Shown: positions 8,484 to 17,473 of the stretch, one piece after another
How the letters are laid out: each line of letters starts with the position of its first letter
Position numbering within the stretch: the first letter of the stretch is position 1
Assembly: GCA_934444645.1 (NCBI GenBank)
Contig: CAKSCV010000027.1
Location: 1-34,839, forward strand
Reading direction: 5' to 3'
From: an uncultured Eubacteriales bacterium
GTDB taxonomy: Bacteria; Bacillota; Clostridia; Oscillospirales; CAG-382
DNA: 34,839 bases
The notes under the pieces: model-generated
The model's input: only the letters and a program-made list of their open reading frames with translations
Database searches by the model: none
Told to the model about the DNA's origin: nothing
Position numbers and translations under genes: made by a program

Positions 8484-9230
8484 TTATGTCCGGATTCGGC
8501 CGGACAGCTTCAATTTTTCCAAATAAATCAAATCGTTTTTATCAAGGACAGCCGTTTGCAGCAGCTCCGGACGCAGACGCGCCGTCTTTTCGAGTGCCTG
8601 CTGTCGCCGCCAACGCAGAATATCGGCATGATTTCCGTCGCGAAGCACCGCCGGCACCTCATGCCCTTCATAAACGGAAGGTTTTGTATATTGCGGATAC
8701 TCCAAAAGCCCGGAAGCAATGCTTTCGTCCGTATAACACGAAGCATCCGGCAGAACGCCGTCGATCAAGCGGGAAACTGCATCGATCAAAATCGCACACG
8801 GCAATTCGCCGCCGGTGAGCACATAATCGCCGACCGAAAGTTCTTCATCGACCACCGCATCGATCACGCGCTGGTCGATACCTTCGTAATGACCGCACAA
8901 AAGAATCAGGTTGTCATAGCCTTTGAGTTCTGTCGCTTTGGCGTGGTCGAGCTTTTGCCCTGCCGGCGAAAAATAGATGGTTCGCGTTTTTCCGGAAAGA
9001 CCGGTTGCGGCTGCACGATGGCAATCCAAAAGCGGCTGCGGCGTCATCAGCATCCCATAGCCGCCGCCATAAGGCGTGTCATCCACGCGGCGGTGCTTGT
9101 CGAGCGAATAGTCGCGGATGTTGAAGAATTCAACCGAGATCTTCCCGGCAGCCTGTGCACGTCCTAAAATGCTGCTGTTCACATACGGCGCAATGGTTTC
9201 CGGAAACAGGGTCAACACCTTAAAATGCAT
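8484..9230 (-). CDS. trmD: tRNA (guanine-37-N1)-methyltransferase
   Basis: Makes m1G37 in tRNAs reading CNN codons, preventing +1 frameshifting. The 248-aa protein has the trefoil-knot SPOUT motifs: DDTPYGGGYGML at residues 51-61, LCGHYEGIDQRV at 111-122 and GDYVLTGGELP at 134-144. Its start overlaps the rimM stop by one base (TAATG at 9228-9232), the usual rimM-trmD coupling. The typical flanks rpsP and rplS are absent; instead a surface-glycan gene follows. Confidence 0.97.
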   Translation of the reverse strand: MHFKVLTLFPETIAPYVNSSILGRAQAAGKISVEFFNIRDYSLDKHRRVDDTPYGGGYGMLMTPQPLLDCHRAAATGLSGKTRTIYFSPAGQKLDHAKATELKGYDNLILLCGHYEGIDQRVIDAVVDEELSVGDYVLTGGELPCAILIDAVSRLIDGVLPDASCYTDESIASGLLEYPQYTKPSVYEGHEVPAVLRDGNHADILRWRRQQALEKTARLRPELLQTAVLDKNDLIYLEKLKLSGRIRT

Positions 9231-9754
9231 TAGCGGATCTCCTCTGCGTCGTCTATAAGACCCGGAATCGGGCGGATATAGATCCCGCTTTGCGGATCAA
9301 TGCGAACGATAATTTCTTTTACAGCCGGTATCAGATATTCTTTGCCGTTTTGACCGGCAACGCGGTAAATGTCAGACGCGCCGCGGTTAAACACTTCTTT
9401 CAGAACGCCGTAAGTGACACCGCTGTCGGCATCTGTCACGGGAAGCTCCAGTATGTCGTCGATAAAGACACTGTCCTTATCCAATTCCAGGTCATTCCGA
9501 TGGATATAAACAGATTTTCCGCGTAGCTTGTCAGCCTGTTCAGCCGTCGTTACGCCTTCCAAACGAATGTAAGCGTATCCGTTATACAGTTTTGCGGAAA
9601 GAACCTTGTGCACATCTGTCCCGTCCGGCGCAAGATAGACATACTTAAACGAACAAAAAGCTTCGGGTGTATCACAATAGCTTTCGATTTTGAGTTCCCC
9701 GGCAAGACCGCGCTTGTTGATGATTTTTCCGGCTTCCAAATAGGTTTTGATCAT
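9230..9754 (-). CDS. rimM: Ribosome maturation factor RimM
   Basis: Assists 30S head assembly by binding S19 and the 16S 3' domain. The 174-aa protein has the N-terminal RimM barrel (EAGKIINKRGLAGELKIESYCD, with the conserved G-I-N--GL-GE-K) and the C-terminal PRC barrel (DDILELPV ... YLIPAVKEIIVRID). It starts 15 bp after the fkbM-like gene and overlaps trmD by one base. Confidence 0.95.
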   Translation of the reverse strand: MIKTYLEAGKIINKRGLAGELKIESYCDTPEAFCSFKYVYLAPDGTDVHKVLSAKLYNGYAYIRLEGVTTAEQADKLRGKSVYIHRNDLELDKDSVFIDDILELPVTDADSGVTYGVLKEVFNRGASDIYRVAGQNGKEYLIPAVKEIIVRIDPQSGIYIRPIPGLIDDAEEIR

Positions 9755-9769
9755 AGGTGAGAAATCCTT

Positions 9770-10864
9770 TCAGCCACGGGAGGCGTCTGTGATATACACA
9801 TTGGTGTCCCATGCGGGAATATAGGGAAAATGACGAATATACAGTTTGAACTCCGTATAATGCGACACCAAATATAACGGCAGTGCATACATATCCTCAT
9901 TCCGGTGATAGAGTGCCGCACAAACCATCGGATGATACGTCGTTAACGTTTGCTGCAAGCCCTGCAGAACCTGTAAATCCGAGCCTTCGGCATCAATATT
10001 GATATAATCCGCACCGCGCGGCAGGAGTGTGTCGGCGCGCGCAGCCCTGACGGTTACGGCTTTGGCGTTTTTGTGTACGGTTGAACCGGCACTGTTGCGG
10101 CCGGAGCGTGCATAAAAGGTGAGTACGGTATTCTCGTTCCATGCGGCAACATTATACAGCTTCGGGTCGGGAAGACCGAGTGCAGCCACATTTTGGCAGA
10201 GCTTTTTGTAATTCCGCACATCCGGCTCAAAGGCGTACACATCGGTGTTCGTTCCGGCATATGAAATATATTCTTCAATCGTATCGCCGTTGTAAGCGCC
10301 GATATCGGCATAAACGGAAGGGGATTTCGGACGGATAATGCTTCGGAAGGCTTCCGCGGGCGGCGTTTCGCACGCACGCAGGTAGGAAAGCTTTCCGGTG
10401 AGCTTGTAGGCGAGAACGTTGTAATAGGTTTTCTTGGAAATGTCGTCCGAAAGCAAAGAATATACTTTGCTGAATTCCTGCAAATGCGCCGAAAAATAGG
10501 CATTATCGAAAAGCCCTGACCCGAAAACCGGAACATCCGGCGCATAAACTTCGTCTGTATCGGATAGATTATATATCTTTTGCATGACGCTGTCAAGCCG
10601 TGAAGCAAAAGATACCAAAATAATCGGTTGAGGAAAGTCGTTTTTGAGTGCTGCATATGTTTTGACGGAAAAGCCGCGGAAGGTTTGTCCGCGGACAAAT
10701 TCATCGCTTGCAAAAACGCCTTGTACCGGGATTTCTTTTTGCTCACATACATCAAGAATTTTGTCCGCACCGTCACCCATGCCGTATAAAACAATCGGCT
10801 TTGCGGTTTCGCTTAAATACGACCAAAGATCCTTCATTTCCGCAAGAAGTGTCAAATCCGGCAT
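9770..10864 (-). CDS. FkbM-family SAM methyltransferase with N-terminal nucleotide-binding-like domain
   Basis: The C-terminal half is a FkbM-type methyltransferase: VYADIGAYNGDTIEEYISY (SAM loop), VYAFEPDVRNYKKL, and INIDAEGSDLQVLQGLQQTL, the conserved I-ID-EG-E-LKG-core. It probably O-methylates a sugar or glycan. The first 110 residues (PIVLYGMGDGADKILDVC ... PIILVSFASRL) look like a Rossmann/sugar-acceptor domain often fused in such proteins. The start at 10864 (MPDLTLLAE, 364 aa) is favoured because the family-like region begins there and the promoter leaves a leader of about 90 bases. An in-frame ATG at 10948 would add 28 residues of poor family likeness with a leader of only about 10 bases. 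It opens the run with rimM, trmD, the ligase-like protein and DUF4330. Confidence 0.8.
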   Translation of the reverse strand: MPDLTLLAEMKDLWSYLSETAKPIVLYGMGDGADKILDVCEQKEIPVQGVFASDEFVRGQTFRGFSVKTYAALKNDFPQPIILVSFASRLDSVMQKIYNLSDTDEVYAPDVPVFGSGLFDNAYFSAHLQEFSKVYSLLSDDISKKTYYNVLAYKLTGKLSYLRACETPPAEAFRSIIRPKSPSVYADIGAYNGDTIEEYISYAGTNTDVYAFEPDVRNYKKLCQNVAALGLPDPKLYNVAAWNENTVLTFYARSGRNSAGSTVHKNAKAVTVRAARADTLLPRGADYINIDAEGSDLQVLQGLQQTLTTYHPMVCAALYHRNEDMYALPLYLVSHYTEFKLYIRHFPYIPAWDTNVYITDASRG

Positions 10865-10957
10865 GGATTCGCCTGCTTTCCTTCGGAAAACGTTGTTCGG
10901 TAACAATATCCGGAAAGGCTGACAACGATTTCCGTAAAAATATTTCATGAGATTCTC

Positions 10958-10986
10958 TTTACTTATTATAGCATAAATGTTATAAT
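10958..10986 (+). promoter_or_regulatory. Sigma-A promoter of the SLH glycosidase gene
   Basis: TTTACT (10958-10963), 17 bp, and a perfect TATAAT (10981-10986). The leader would be about 80 bases. It overlaps the opposing fkbM promoter almost completely. Confidence 0.6.
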
Positions 10987-10993
10987 ATATCAA
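10965..10993 (-). promoter_or_regulatory. Sigma-A promoter of the fkbM-rimM-trmD operon
   Basis: On the minus strand TTGATA (10988-10993) and a perfect TATAAT (10965-10970) are 17 bp apart. The predicted start lies near 10958. Confidence 0.75.
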
Positions 10994-11072
10994 TACGATT
11001 TGAAAAGAAAAACGAAAAGACTTTTTTCGTGCCAAACATAGTTGCTGATTCTTTGGAAAGGAACGATAGAAC

Positions 11073-13988
11073 TTGAAAAAATTTTTTGCACTGTTTGCTG
11101 CCGTATGGTTTGTGCTGCAGCCGCTTACCGCCCTTGCAGACGAAATCGTATCGACCACTCCGGAAGGCACTCCGCAGCCGGAACCCGTGTATTCCGCCGC
11201 TTATGAGCTGTCAGACGGTCTTACATACACGCGCCACGTTTCCTATGCGGATTCCTACGGCTCCGAACGCGAATACATACTTTCCTATACGCCCGGCAGC
11301 AGCACGCGCATTGCCTTTGCGAACGGCTCGTATCTGTATCAGACAGCCGCTATTCGCGACCTTGCAGCCGCCGATTATCCCGAAGAAAACTTTGTTGCCG
11401 GAATCAATGCGGATTTTTTCAATATGTCAACCGGCGTGCCGGAATCCGCTTATATCAAAGACGGCGAGCTGTATACGACCGATCGCGACAGCTTTTGCCT
11501 TGCCGAACGCACCGACGGCAGCTTCTTTATCGATAAGCCACAGATAAAACTTGCCTTAACCGCCGATGAAATCGCCATCGATTACACGGTGCTTCATCTG
11601 AATAAGGAATTCAGCGAATACGGCCTTTACCTGTATAACGGACGCTATTCGCCGACAACGCATATCCGTGCCGCCAACACTTCGGTGATTCTCTATCCCT
11701 ATTCCGATAAGAAAACCGAACAAGAGCTGATCGATGCGCTTCTGTATCCGGAAGAAGAAACGACGGCGGAAAAGCCGTCACAGCCGCCCGAACCGACAGA
11801 ATCCGACGAAAACACGGAAAACGCAGAAAACACGGTTCAATCGGAAAATGCGCTGGATTCGGAAAATACATCCTCCGATCAAACCGAGACAGCGCAGACG
11901 GACACGCCGGAACCGTCTGATAAACCCGACACAGCCGCAGATACCGTGCTTGAGGAAATGCTCGCGCAGCGAGCCGCACTGGACCCGACCTCCGAAGAAT
12001 ATACAGCTGTGAGCCGCAAGCTTGACGCATATCTTGCGGATGTGACCGGCTATCAAAAAATCGGTTCGGCGTACTTTCGGCTTTCAGCCGTTTCACCGCA
12101 AATGGGAAAGACCGAAAAATTGGTTGCGGCAACCGTCAATCCTGCAGCCGGAAATGAGACTATTCCCGAAAACGCCTATCTGTTGGCAGCCGACAATACC
12201 TCCTACGGTTATATACTCATGTCTTTTGTACCCGGACAAACTTTTTCGCTTACGATAAGCGGCAATCAGGCGTTTTACGATGTCAAAAACGCCGTCGGAA
12301 CAGGAACGGTCATCGTAAGGGATTCCGAACCGGTTGACGACCGCACGTTCAGCCACTATCTTTCGGCACAGCCGCGCAGTGCGGTCGGTATCCGTGCCGA
12401 CGGCAGTCTTGTGCTTTATGCCGTAGACGGCAGACAGGCATCCTACAGTGTAGGATTAAAGCTGTATGACCTTGCCAAGCGCATGGCATCGCTCGGCTGC
12501 GTCTATGCCGCAAACCTTGATGGCGGCGGCTCGACAGCCGTCAATGCATCGCTCCGCGGCAGCGATATGGCAGCTACCGTAAATTCTCCTTCAGGAAAAG
12601 TCGAACGCCGCGTTTCAAACGCCATTATCTTTACCGATACAGCCGAAAAAATCGGGACACCGGCTGAGGCTTATTTCTACGGCGACTATTATGTAACGCT
12701 GTCAGATACGCCGATTGCCCTGGGACAGCCGGTTCTGTCGGATTCTAACGGCTTTTCGGCAGAGGATGCCGCTTCGGCACTGTCCGTCTATACCAAAAAT
12801 ACCGCAGCAACCGTAATGGAGGATATCTTTAACCCGAACGGCGTGAGCGGCGTTATCGAGGTGTTTGCCTCCGCCGACGGCGGACAAACCGAAAATGTTG
12901 CCGCAAAGGTCGTTTCGTTAGACGCACCGGATGAGCTTGTGCTTTCGCCTGACAGCACCGAGATCGCGCCGTTTGAAACAGCAACCCTTTCGGTATCGGC
13001 GTTCTATCGCAAGCTTCACGTCGCTTCCGGCAATTACAGCTTTACGTGGAGTGTGACCGCCGACCTGCCGCAGGAAGAATCGAATGCGGCAGAAGTTCCG
13101 GAAGCTGCCGAAGTCGTCGAAACACCTGCCGGAATTGTGCAAGACGGCATTCTGACGCCGTTTGCCGACGGAAAAGTGCTGACTGTGACCGCTTCGCGCG
13201 GCGATGTTTCAGCGGCGGTAAAAATCAAGGTCGGTGCTTATCCGTTTGTTGATATGAAAGATCATTGGGCGGTAAAAGAAATCTACAAGCTGTTTCAAAC
13301 CGGCATTGTCAAGGGCGAACTTGCAGCAGACAGTACGCCGTATTACTTGCCGGAGCGGCAATTTTCACGCTATGAATTCTGCGTCATGTTGGATCGCTTA
13401 ACCGGAATTGGCAGCGAACTACCCGTACCGGATTTTGCGCCGGAAGCCGCCGAGACCGTCTCGGATACAGAGGCCGGTGACGAAACGACCGTTGAAACAA
13501 CCATCGAAGCAACCTCCGAAACAACCACCGTTGCACCCGACGAAACGCCCATACCAACCGAAGAAACCCAACAACCTTTGACAAAAGAGGAACAATTCGG
13601 ACTTGCAGATGCTTCGCAAATTCCCGAATGGGCGTTTGCCTCCGTTTATCGCTTAAAGGAAACGGGCTTGCTAGACGGAATTCTCCACCACGACGAGAGC
13701 TGGAACGAGATCTTCGACGGCGCGGTTCCGATCACACGTGCCGAGGTCATCAACGTTATCGGAAAGATATGCGATGCTGCGCCGCTTGATTATTCATTGG
13801 AGAGCTTTACCGACCTCGACGAATGGCAAAAGCACGATGATTTCATCAAGAATGCGGTTTCTGCCGGTGTTTTCTCCGGATATGAGGATAAGTCGCTCCG
13901 TTTGAACAATCGCCTGACACGTGCCGAAGGTGCAGCGGTTTTCATTCGTCTGCAAAGTCACTTAGAAGCCTCCGAAACCGGCAATTAA
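11073..13988 (+). CDS. Secreted phosphodiester glycosidase (NAGPA family) with SLH domains
   Basis: A 971-aa exoprotein. A signal peptide occupies residues 1-22 (cleavage near ALA-DE). The phosphodiester glycosidase domain (human uncovering-enzyme family) spans about 60-525: FVAGINADFFNMSTGVPES at 107-125, RSAVGIRADGSLVLYAVDGRQ at 435-455 and NLDGGGSTAV at 481-490, the family's core. An Asp/Glu/Thr/Pro-rich insert at about 228-290 splits this domain. A beta-rich region follows (530-720), then three S-layer homology repeats (about 724-775, 846-900, 903-960) that anchor to wall-linked polymer, with a second Thr/Glu linker (about 790-840) after the first. The TTG start has AAAGGA upstream. Family members cleave sugar-phosphodiester bonds; the substrate, perhaps teichoic-type polymers, is inference. 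It is divergent from fkbM and upstream of lepA. Confidence 0.88.
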   Translation: MKKFFALFAAVWFVLQPLTALADEIVSTTPEGTPQPEPVYSAAYELSDGLTYTRHVSYADSYGSEREYILSYTPGSSTRIAFANGSYLYQTAAIRDLAAADYPEENFVAGINADFFNMSTGVPESAYIKDGELYTTDRDSFCLAERTDGSFFIDKPQIKLALTADEIAIDYTVLHLNKEFSEYGLYLYNGRYSPTTHIRAANTSVILYPYSDKKTEQELIDALLYPEEETTAEKPSQPPEPTESDENTENAENTVQSENALDSENTSSDQTETAQTDTPEPSDKPDTAADTVLEEMLAQRAALDPTSEEYTAVSRKLDAYLADVTGYQKIGSAYFRLSAVSPQMGKTEKLVAATVNPAAGNETIPENAYLLAADNTSYGYILMSFVPGQTFSLTISGNQAFYDVKNAVGTGTVIVRDSEPVDDRTFSHYLSAQPRSAVGIRADGSLVLYAVDGRQASYSVGLKLYDLAKRMASLGCVYAANLDGGGSTAVNASLRGSDMAATVNSPSGKVERRVSNAIIFTDTAEKIGTPAEAYFYGDYYVTLSDTPIALGQPVLSDSNGFSAEDAASALSVYTKNTAATVMEDIFNPNGVSGVIEVFASADGGQTENVAAKVVSLDAPDELVLSPDSTEIAPFETATLSVSAFYRKLHVASGNYSFTWSVTADLPQEESNAAEVPEAAEVVETPAGIVQDGILTPFADGKVLTVTASRGDVSAAVKIKVGAYPFVDMKDHWAVKEIYKLFQTGIVKGELAADSTPYYLPERQFSRYEFCVMLDRLTGIGSELPVPDFAPEAAETVSDTEAGDETTVETTIEATSETTTVAPDETPIPTEETQQPLTKEEQFGLADASQIPEWAFASVYRLKETGLLDGILHHDESWNEIFDGAVPITRAEVINVIGKICDAAPLDYSLESFTDLDEWQKHDDFIKNAVSAGVFSGYEDKSLRLNNRLTRAEGAAVFIRLQSHLEASETGN

Positions 13989-14060
13989 CGCATATGAGCC
14001 GCAAAAAAGCCTTGCAGCCGGCAAAATTTGCATAAAATCCGAAAAAATACCGATAAGTAC

Positions 14061-14089
14061 TTGATTTCAAAAGAAAAATGTATTAGAAT
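14061..14089 (+). promoter_or_regulatory. Sigma-A promoter of lepA
   Basis: TTGATT (14061-14066), 17 bp, TAGAAT (14084-14089). It lies in the 135-bp gap after the glycosidase gene and puts the start about 27 bases before the lepA ATG. No clear terminator was seen between 13989 and 14060. Confidence 0.7.
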
Positions 14090-14123
14090 AAACTATATGC
14101 ATTTTTATAAAGGACGGAACACT

Positions 14124-15941
14124 ATGCCCATCAACGAAAGAGATTTATCGCATATACGCAACTTCTGCATTATTGCACACATTGACCACGGAAAATCCAC
14201 CCTTGCCGACCGCATTCTCGAATGCACCAATACCGTAGAATTGCGCGAAAGCAAGGAGCAAATGCTCGACGACATGGATTTGGAGCGTGAACGCGGGATT
14301 ACCATTAAGGCACGCGCCGTAAAAATGAACTATACCTATGAAGGTGAGACGTATACCTTTAATTTGATTGACACGCCCGGTCATGTCGACTTTAACTACG
14401 AGGTCTCCCGTTCACTTTCCGCGTGTGAAGGCGCACTGCTTGTGGTGGATGCTACCCAAGGCATCGAAGCGCAGACGCTTGCCAACGCATACCTTGCGGT
14501 CGATAACAATTTGGAGATTATTCCGGTTATCAATAAAATCGATCTCCCGTCTGCCGATATTGAAGGCACTCGCAAGGAAATCGAGGATATCATCGGCATT
14601 CCTGCAGATGAAGCGCCGGCTGTTTCGGCAAAGGCCGGAACAAACATCGAAGATGTTCTTGTGCAGGTCATCAAGCACATCCCGGCTCCCAAAGGCGATA
14701 TTCACGCGCCGCTCCAAGCACTGATATTCGACTCCTACTACGATTCCTACCGCGGCGTTGTCGTTTATATCCGCTTATACGACGGAAATGTCAAGATCGG
14801 TGATAAGATCAAAATGATGTCTACCGGCGTGGAATACGAAGTGACCGAAGTCGGATTTCTCGATCCGTTCGGATTGCATAAGTGTCCGAACCTTCACGCC
14901 GGTGAGGTCGGATATATTACAGCAGCCATCAAAACAGTCGGCGATACGCGCGTCGGCGATACGGTGACCGGTGCGGAAAACCCAACCGAAACGCCGCTGC
15001 CGGGCTTTAAGAAAGCATTGCCGGTTGTTTTCAGCGGTATTTATCCGGCTGACGGTGCGAAATATGGTGATTTGCGTGATGCACTTGAAAAATTAGCCCT
15101 CAACGATGCCGCACTCACCTATGAACCGGAAACCTCGGTCGCGCTTGGCTTTGGCTTCCGCTGCGGCTTTTTGGGACTTCTGCACATGGAGATTTTGGAG
15201 GAACGTTTGGAGCGTGAATTCAATCTCGATTTAATTACAACAGCACCAAGCGTTATTTACAAAATCAATTTGCATAACGGTGAAGAATATTATATCGACA
15301 ATCCGACGAAATTCCCGACCGGCGACGAAGTGGAAACGGTCAGTGAACCGATCGTCAAGGCAAGCATCATTTCTCCAACCGAATATGTCGGCGGCATTAT
15401 GGAATTATGCCAAGACCGCCGCGGCATTTACAGGGATATGAAATACATCGACGCCAACCGTGCCGAATTGCACTATACGCTGCCGTTGAATGAGATCGTC
15501 TATGACTTTTTCGACGCGCTCAAATCCAAAAGCAAGGGCTATGCTTCGCTTGACTACGACCTTGCCGGATATGAACCGAGTAAGCTTGTTAAGCTCGATA
15601 TTCTCTTAAACGGTGACATTGTGGATGCGCTGTCCTTTATCGTACACACGGACAAGGCGTATGCACGCGCCCGGAAAATTGTTGAAAAATTAAAGGACAA
15701 CATTCCGCGCCAGCTGTTTGAGATTCCGATCCAAGCTGCGATCGGCGGCAAAATCATCGCGCGTGAAACGGTTCGTGCCCTGCGCAAGGATGTACTTGCC
15801 AAATGCTATGGCGGCGATATTACCCGTAAGAAGAAGCTTCTCGAAAAGCAAAAAGAGGGCAAAAAGCGTATGCGCTCACTCGGAAGTGTCGAAGTGCCGC
15901 AAGAGGCGTTTATGGCGGTGCTTAAGTTCGATGAAGAATAG
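14124..15941 (+). CDS. lepA: Elongation factor 4 (translational GTPase LepA)
   Basis: Ribosome-binding GTPase that remodels ribosomes and acts in 30S biogenesis. The 605-aa length is normal. G motifs: AHIDHGKST (G1), the switch I region ERERGITIK, DTPGH (G3), NKIDLP (G4) and SAKAG (G5). The LepA-specific C-terminal domain ends in LAKCYGGDITRKKKLLEKQKEGKKRMR, the family's positively charged tail. The ATG at 14124 is chosen because MPINERDLSHIRNFCIIAHID matches the usual N-terminus and AAGGACGG precedes it; the frame is open 96 bases further up without family likeness. hemW starts 14 bp downstream, the classical lepA-hemW operon. Confidence 0.97.
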   Translation: MPINERDLSHIRNFCIIAHIDHGKSTLADRILECTNTVELRESKEQMLDDMDLERERGITIKARAVKMNYTYEGETYTFNLIDTPGHVDFNYEVSRSLSACEGALLVVDATQGIEAQTLANAYLAVDNNLEIIPVINKIDLPSADIEGTRKEIEDIIGIPADEAPAVSAKAGTNIEDVLVQVIKHIPAPKGDIHAPLQALIFDSYYDSYRGVVVYIRLYDGNVKIGDKIKMMSTGVEYEVTEVGFLDPFGLHKCPNLHAGEVGYITAAIKTVGDTRVGDTVTGAENPTETPLPGFKKALPVVFSGIYPADGAKYGDLRDALEKLALNDAALTYEPETSVALGFGFRCGFLGLLHMEILEERLEREFNLDLITTAPSVIYKINLHNGEEYYIDNPTKFPTGDEVETVSEPIVKASIISPTEYVGGIMELCQDRRGIYRDMKYIDANRAELHYTLPLNEIVYDFFDALKSKSKGYASLDYDLAGYEPSKLVKLDILLNGDIVDALSFIVHTDKAYARARKIVEKLKDNIPRQLFEIPIQAAIGGKIIARETVRALRKDVLAKCYGGDITRKKKLLEKQKEGKKRMRSLGSVEVPQEAFMAVLKFDEE

Positions 15942-15955
15942 GCGAGGCGGAATAT

Positions 15956-17131
15956 ATGAAAACATTAGGTTTGTATCTGCACATTCCGTTTTGCTTAAGC
16001 AAATGCCGCTATTGCGATTTTTACTCACTTCCGGAATCCGGAAAAGCCATTCCGGATCGCTATATAGACGCTCTTTGCCGCCATATGGAAGACTATGCGC
16101 TGCAGGCGAAGGATTATGCCGTGACGACGGTATATTTCGGCGGCGGAACACCTTCGCTGCTAACGCCGGAACAAATGAAAAAGCTGATGAAAAAGCTGAA
16201 AAGTACCTTTTTCTTGTCAGGAAAATGTGAGATCTCCATGGAATCAAACCCGAAAACCGCCGATTATGCAAAGCTTCATGCGTTTCGAAAGCTCGGAATC
16301 AACCGGCTGAGCATCGGTGTGCAGTCGTTTGACGACGCGGATCTAAGTATTTGCGGCAGAGCGCATCATGCTGCGGATGCTGTCAACTTTTTCACGGCGG
16401 CACGCAAGGCGAAATTTGAAAATATCAGCTTTGATTTGATGTACGGCATTCCCGGACAAACGCTTCAAACCGTAGTCAATAACATAAATACCGCCATCCA
16501 TCTGGAACCCGAGCACATTTCCCTGTACGGCTTAAAGGTGGAGGAGGGAACGCCGTTTTGGTTTGACCGGTATGAGCTTGCATTCCCGGATGAAGAGACC
16601 GAACGAAGTATGTATTTCACCTCTGTCGGTCTTTTGGAACAAGCCGGTTACCATCAATATGAGATATCGAACTTTGCAAAACGCGGCTATTCCTGCCGTC
16701 ACAATCTGAAATACTGGAACTGCGACGAATATATCGGCTTTGGGCCGGCGGCGCACTCCTATTTCGGCGGAAAGCGGTTTTCCTTAAAGAAAGATTTACA
16801 GCTGTACCGGGATTGCTTCGACCCGGAAAAGACCGTTGACACACCGCTTGTCGATGAATATATCGACATTCCGTATTCTTCACGCGTGGCGGAATATGTA
16901 ATGCTGCGCTTTCGGCTGACCGCCGGCATCAATTGCACGGCATTTCGAAAAAAATTCGGGCGGGATTTTGAAGAAATGTATTTGGAAAAGCTTCTCCCGT
17001 TCATCAAAAGCGGTCATATAAAGCAAACACCGAACGGCTATGCGCTCACACCGGAGGGAATGTATGTTTCCAACTATATTCTGGCGCGCGTGGTCGATTT
17101 TGATTTAATCATTCCGGGCAGCCAAAACTAA
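15956..17131 (+). CDS. hemW: Radical-SAM heme chaperone HemW
   Basis: The 391-aa radical-SAM protein begins LYLHIPFCLSKCRYCDFYS with a CX3CX2C cluster site (C13, C17, C20). It carries YFGGGTPSLL, SMESNPKT, GINRLSIGVQSFDD and the SAM-binding FDLMYGIPGQT, the HemN/HemW pattern. True oxygen-independent coproporphyrinogen oxidase HemN is longer with a different N-terminus. The lepA neighbourhood and the length support HemW, a heme-insertion chaperone. It is tightly coupled to lepA; the Dabb gene follows 21 bp later. Confidence 0.93.
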   Translation: MKTLGLYLHIPFCLSKCRYCDFYSLPESGKAIPDRYIDALCRHMEDYALQAKDYAVTTVYFGGGTPSLLTPEQMKKLMKKLKSTFFLSGKCEISMESNPKTADYAKLHAFRKLGINRLSIGVQSFDDADLSICGRAHHAADAVNFFTAARKAKFENISFDLMYGIPGQTLQTVVNNINTAIHLEPEHISLYGLKVEEGTPFWFDRYELAFPDEETERSMYFTSVGLLEQAGYHQYEISNFAKRGYSCRHNLKYWNCDEYIGFGPAAHSYFGGKRFSLKKDLQLYRDCFDPEKTVDTPLVDEYIDIPYSSRVAEYVMLRFRLTAGINCTAFRKKFGRDFEEMYLEKLLPFIKSGHIKQTPNGYALTPEGMYVSNYILARVVDFDLIIPGSQN

Positions 17132-17152
17132 CCAGAGAAAAGAGGAAAAAAC

Positions 17153-17443
17153 ATGATAAAACACATTGTTTGCTTCAAATTGAACGATTCTTCGGAAGAG
17201 CAGAAGCAAGCGGCAAAGGACATCCTTTTATCCATGAACGGAAACGTGCCGCAAATCCGCTCCATCGAAGTCGGTACGGACTTTCTTTGCTCGCCGCGTT
17301 CTTACGATGTCATTTTGCAGGTAACGCTTGACGACCGTGATGCGCTCGATGCGTATCAGCAAGACCCGTACCATTGCGAGGTTGTAAAAGCGTATATGCA
17401 TAAGAATGCCGCAAACTCCGTTGCATTAGATTATAGTTTATAA
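17153..17443 (+). CDS. Stress-responsive Dabb (A/B barrel) domain protein
   Basis: A 96-aa protein with the Dabb pattern: IKHIVCFKL at the start, IRSIEVGTDF, YDVILQVTLDDRDALDAYQQDPYH and a C-terminal V-AYMHK-A-NSVALDY. Such dimeric ferredoxin-like barrels are cytosolic; the role in bacteria is mostly unknown. AAGAGG precedes the ATG. It lies between hemW and the ABC importer genes on the same strand with short gaps (21 and 30 bp), so it is probably co-transcribed. Confidence 0.88.
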   Translation: MIKHIVCFKLNDSSEEQKQAAKDILLSMNGNVPQIRSIEVGTDFLCSPRSYDVILQVTLDDRDALDAYQQDPYHCEVVKAYMHKNAANSVALDYSL

Positions 17444-17473
17444 AGCCATCAATTTTAGAAAGAAGATATAAAA

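Noticed and set aside
8556..9167. 203-codon plus-strand frame opposite trmD
   Set aside because: Fully antisense to an unambiguous trmD and without a recognisable domain or start signal.
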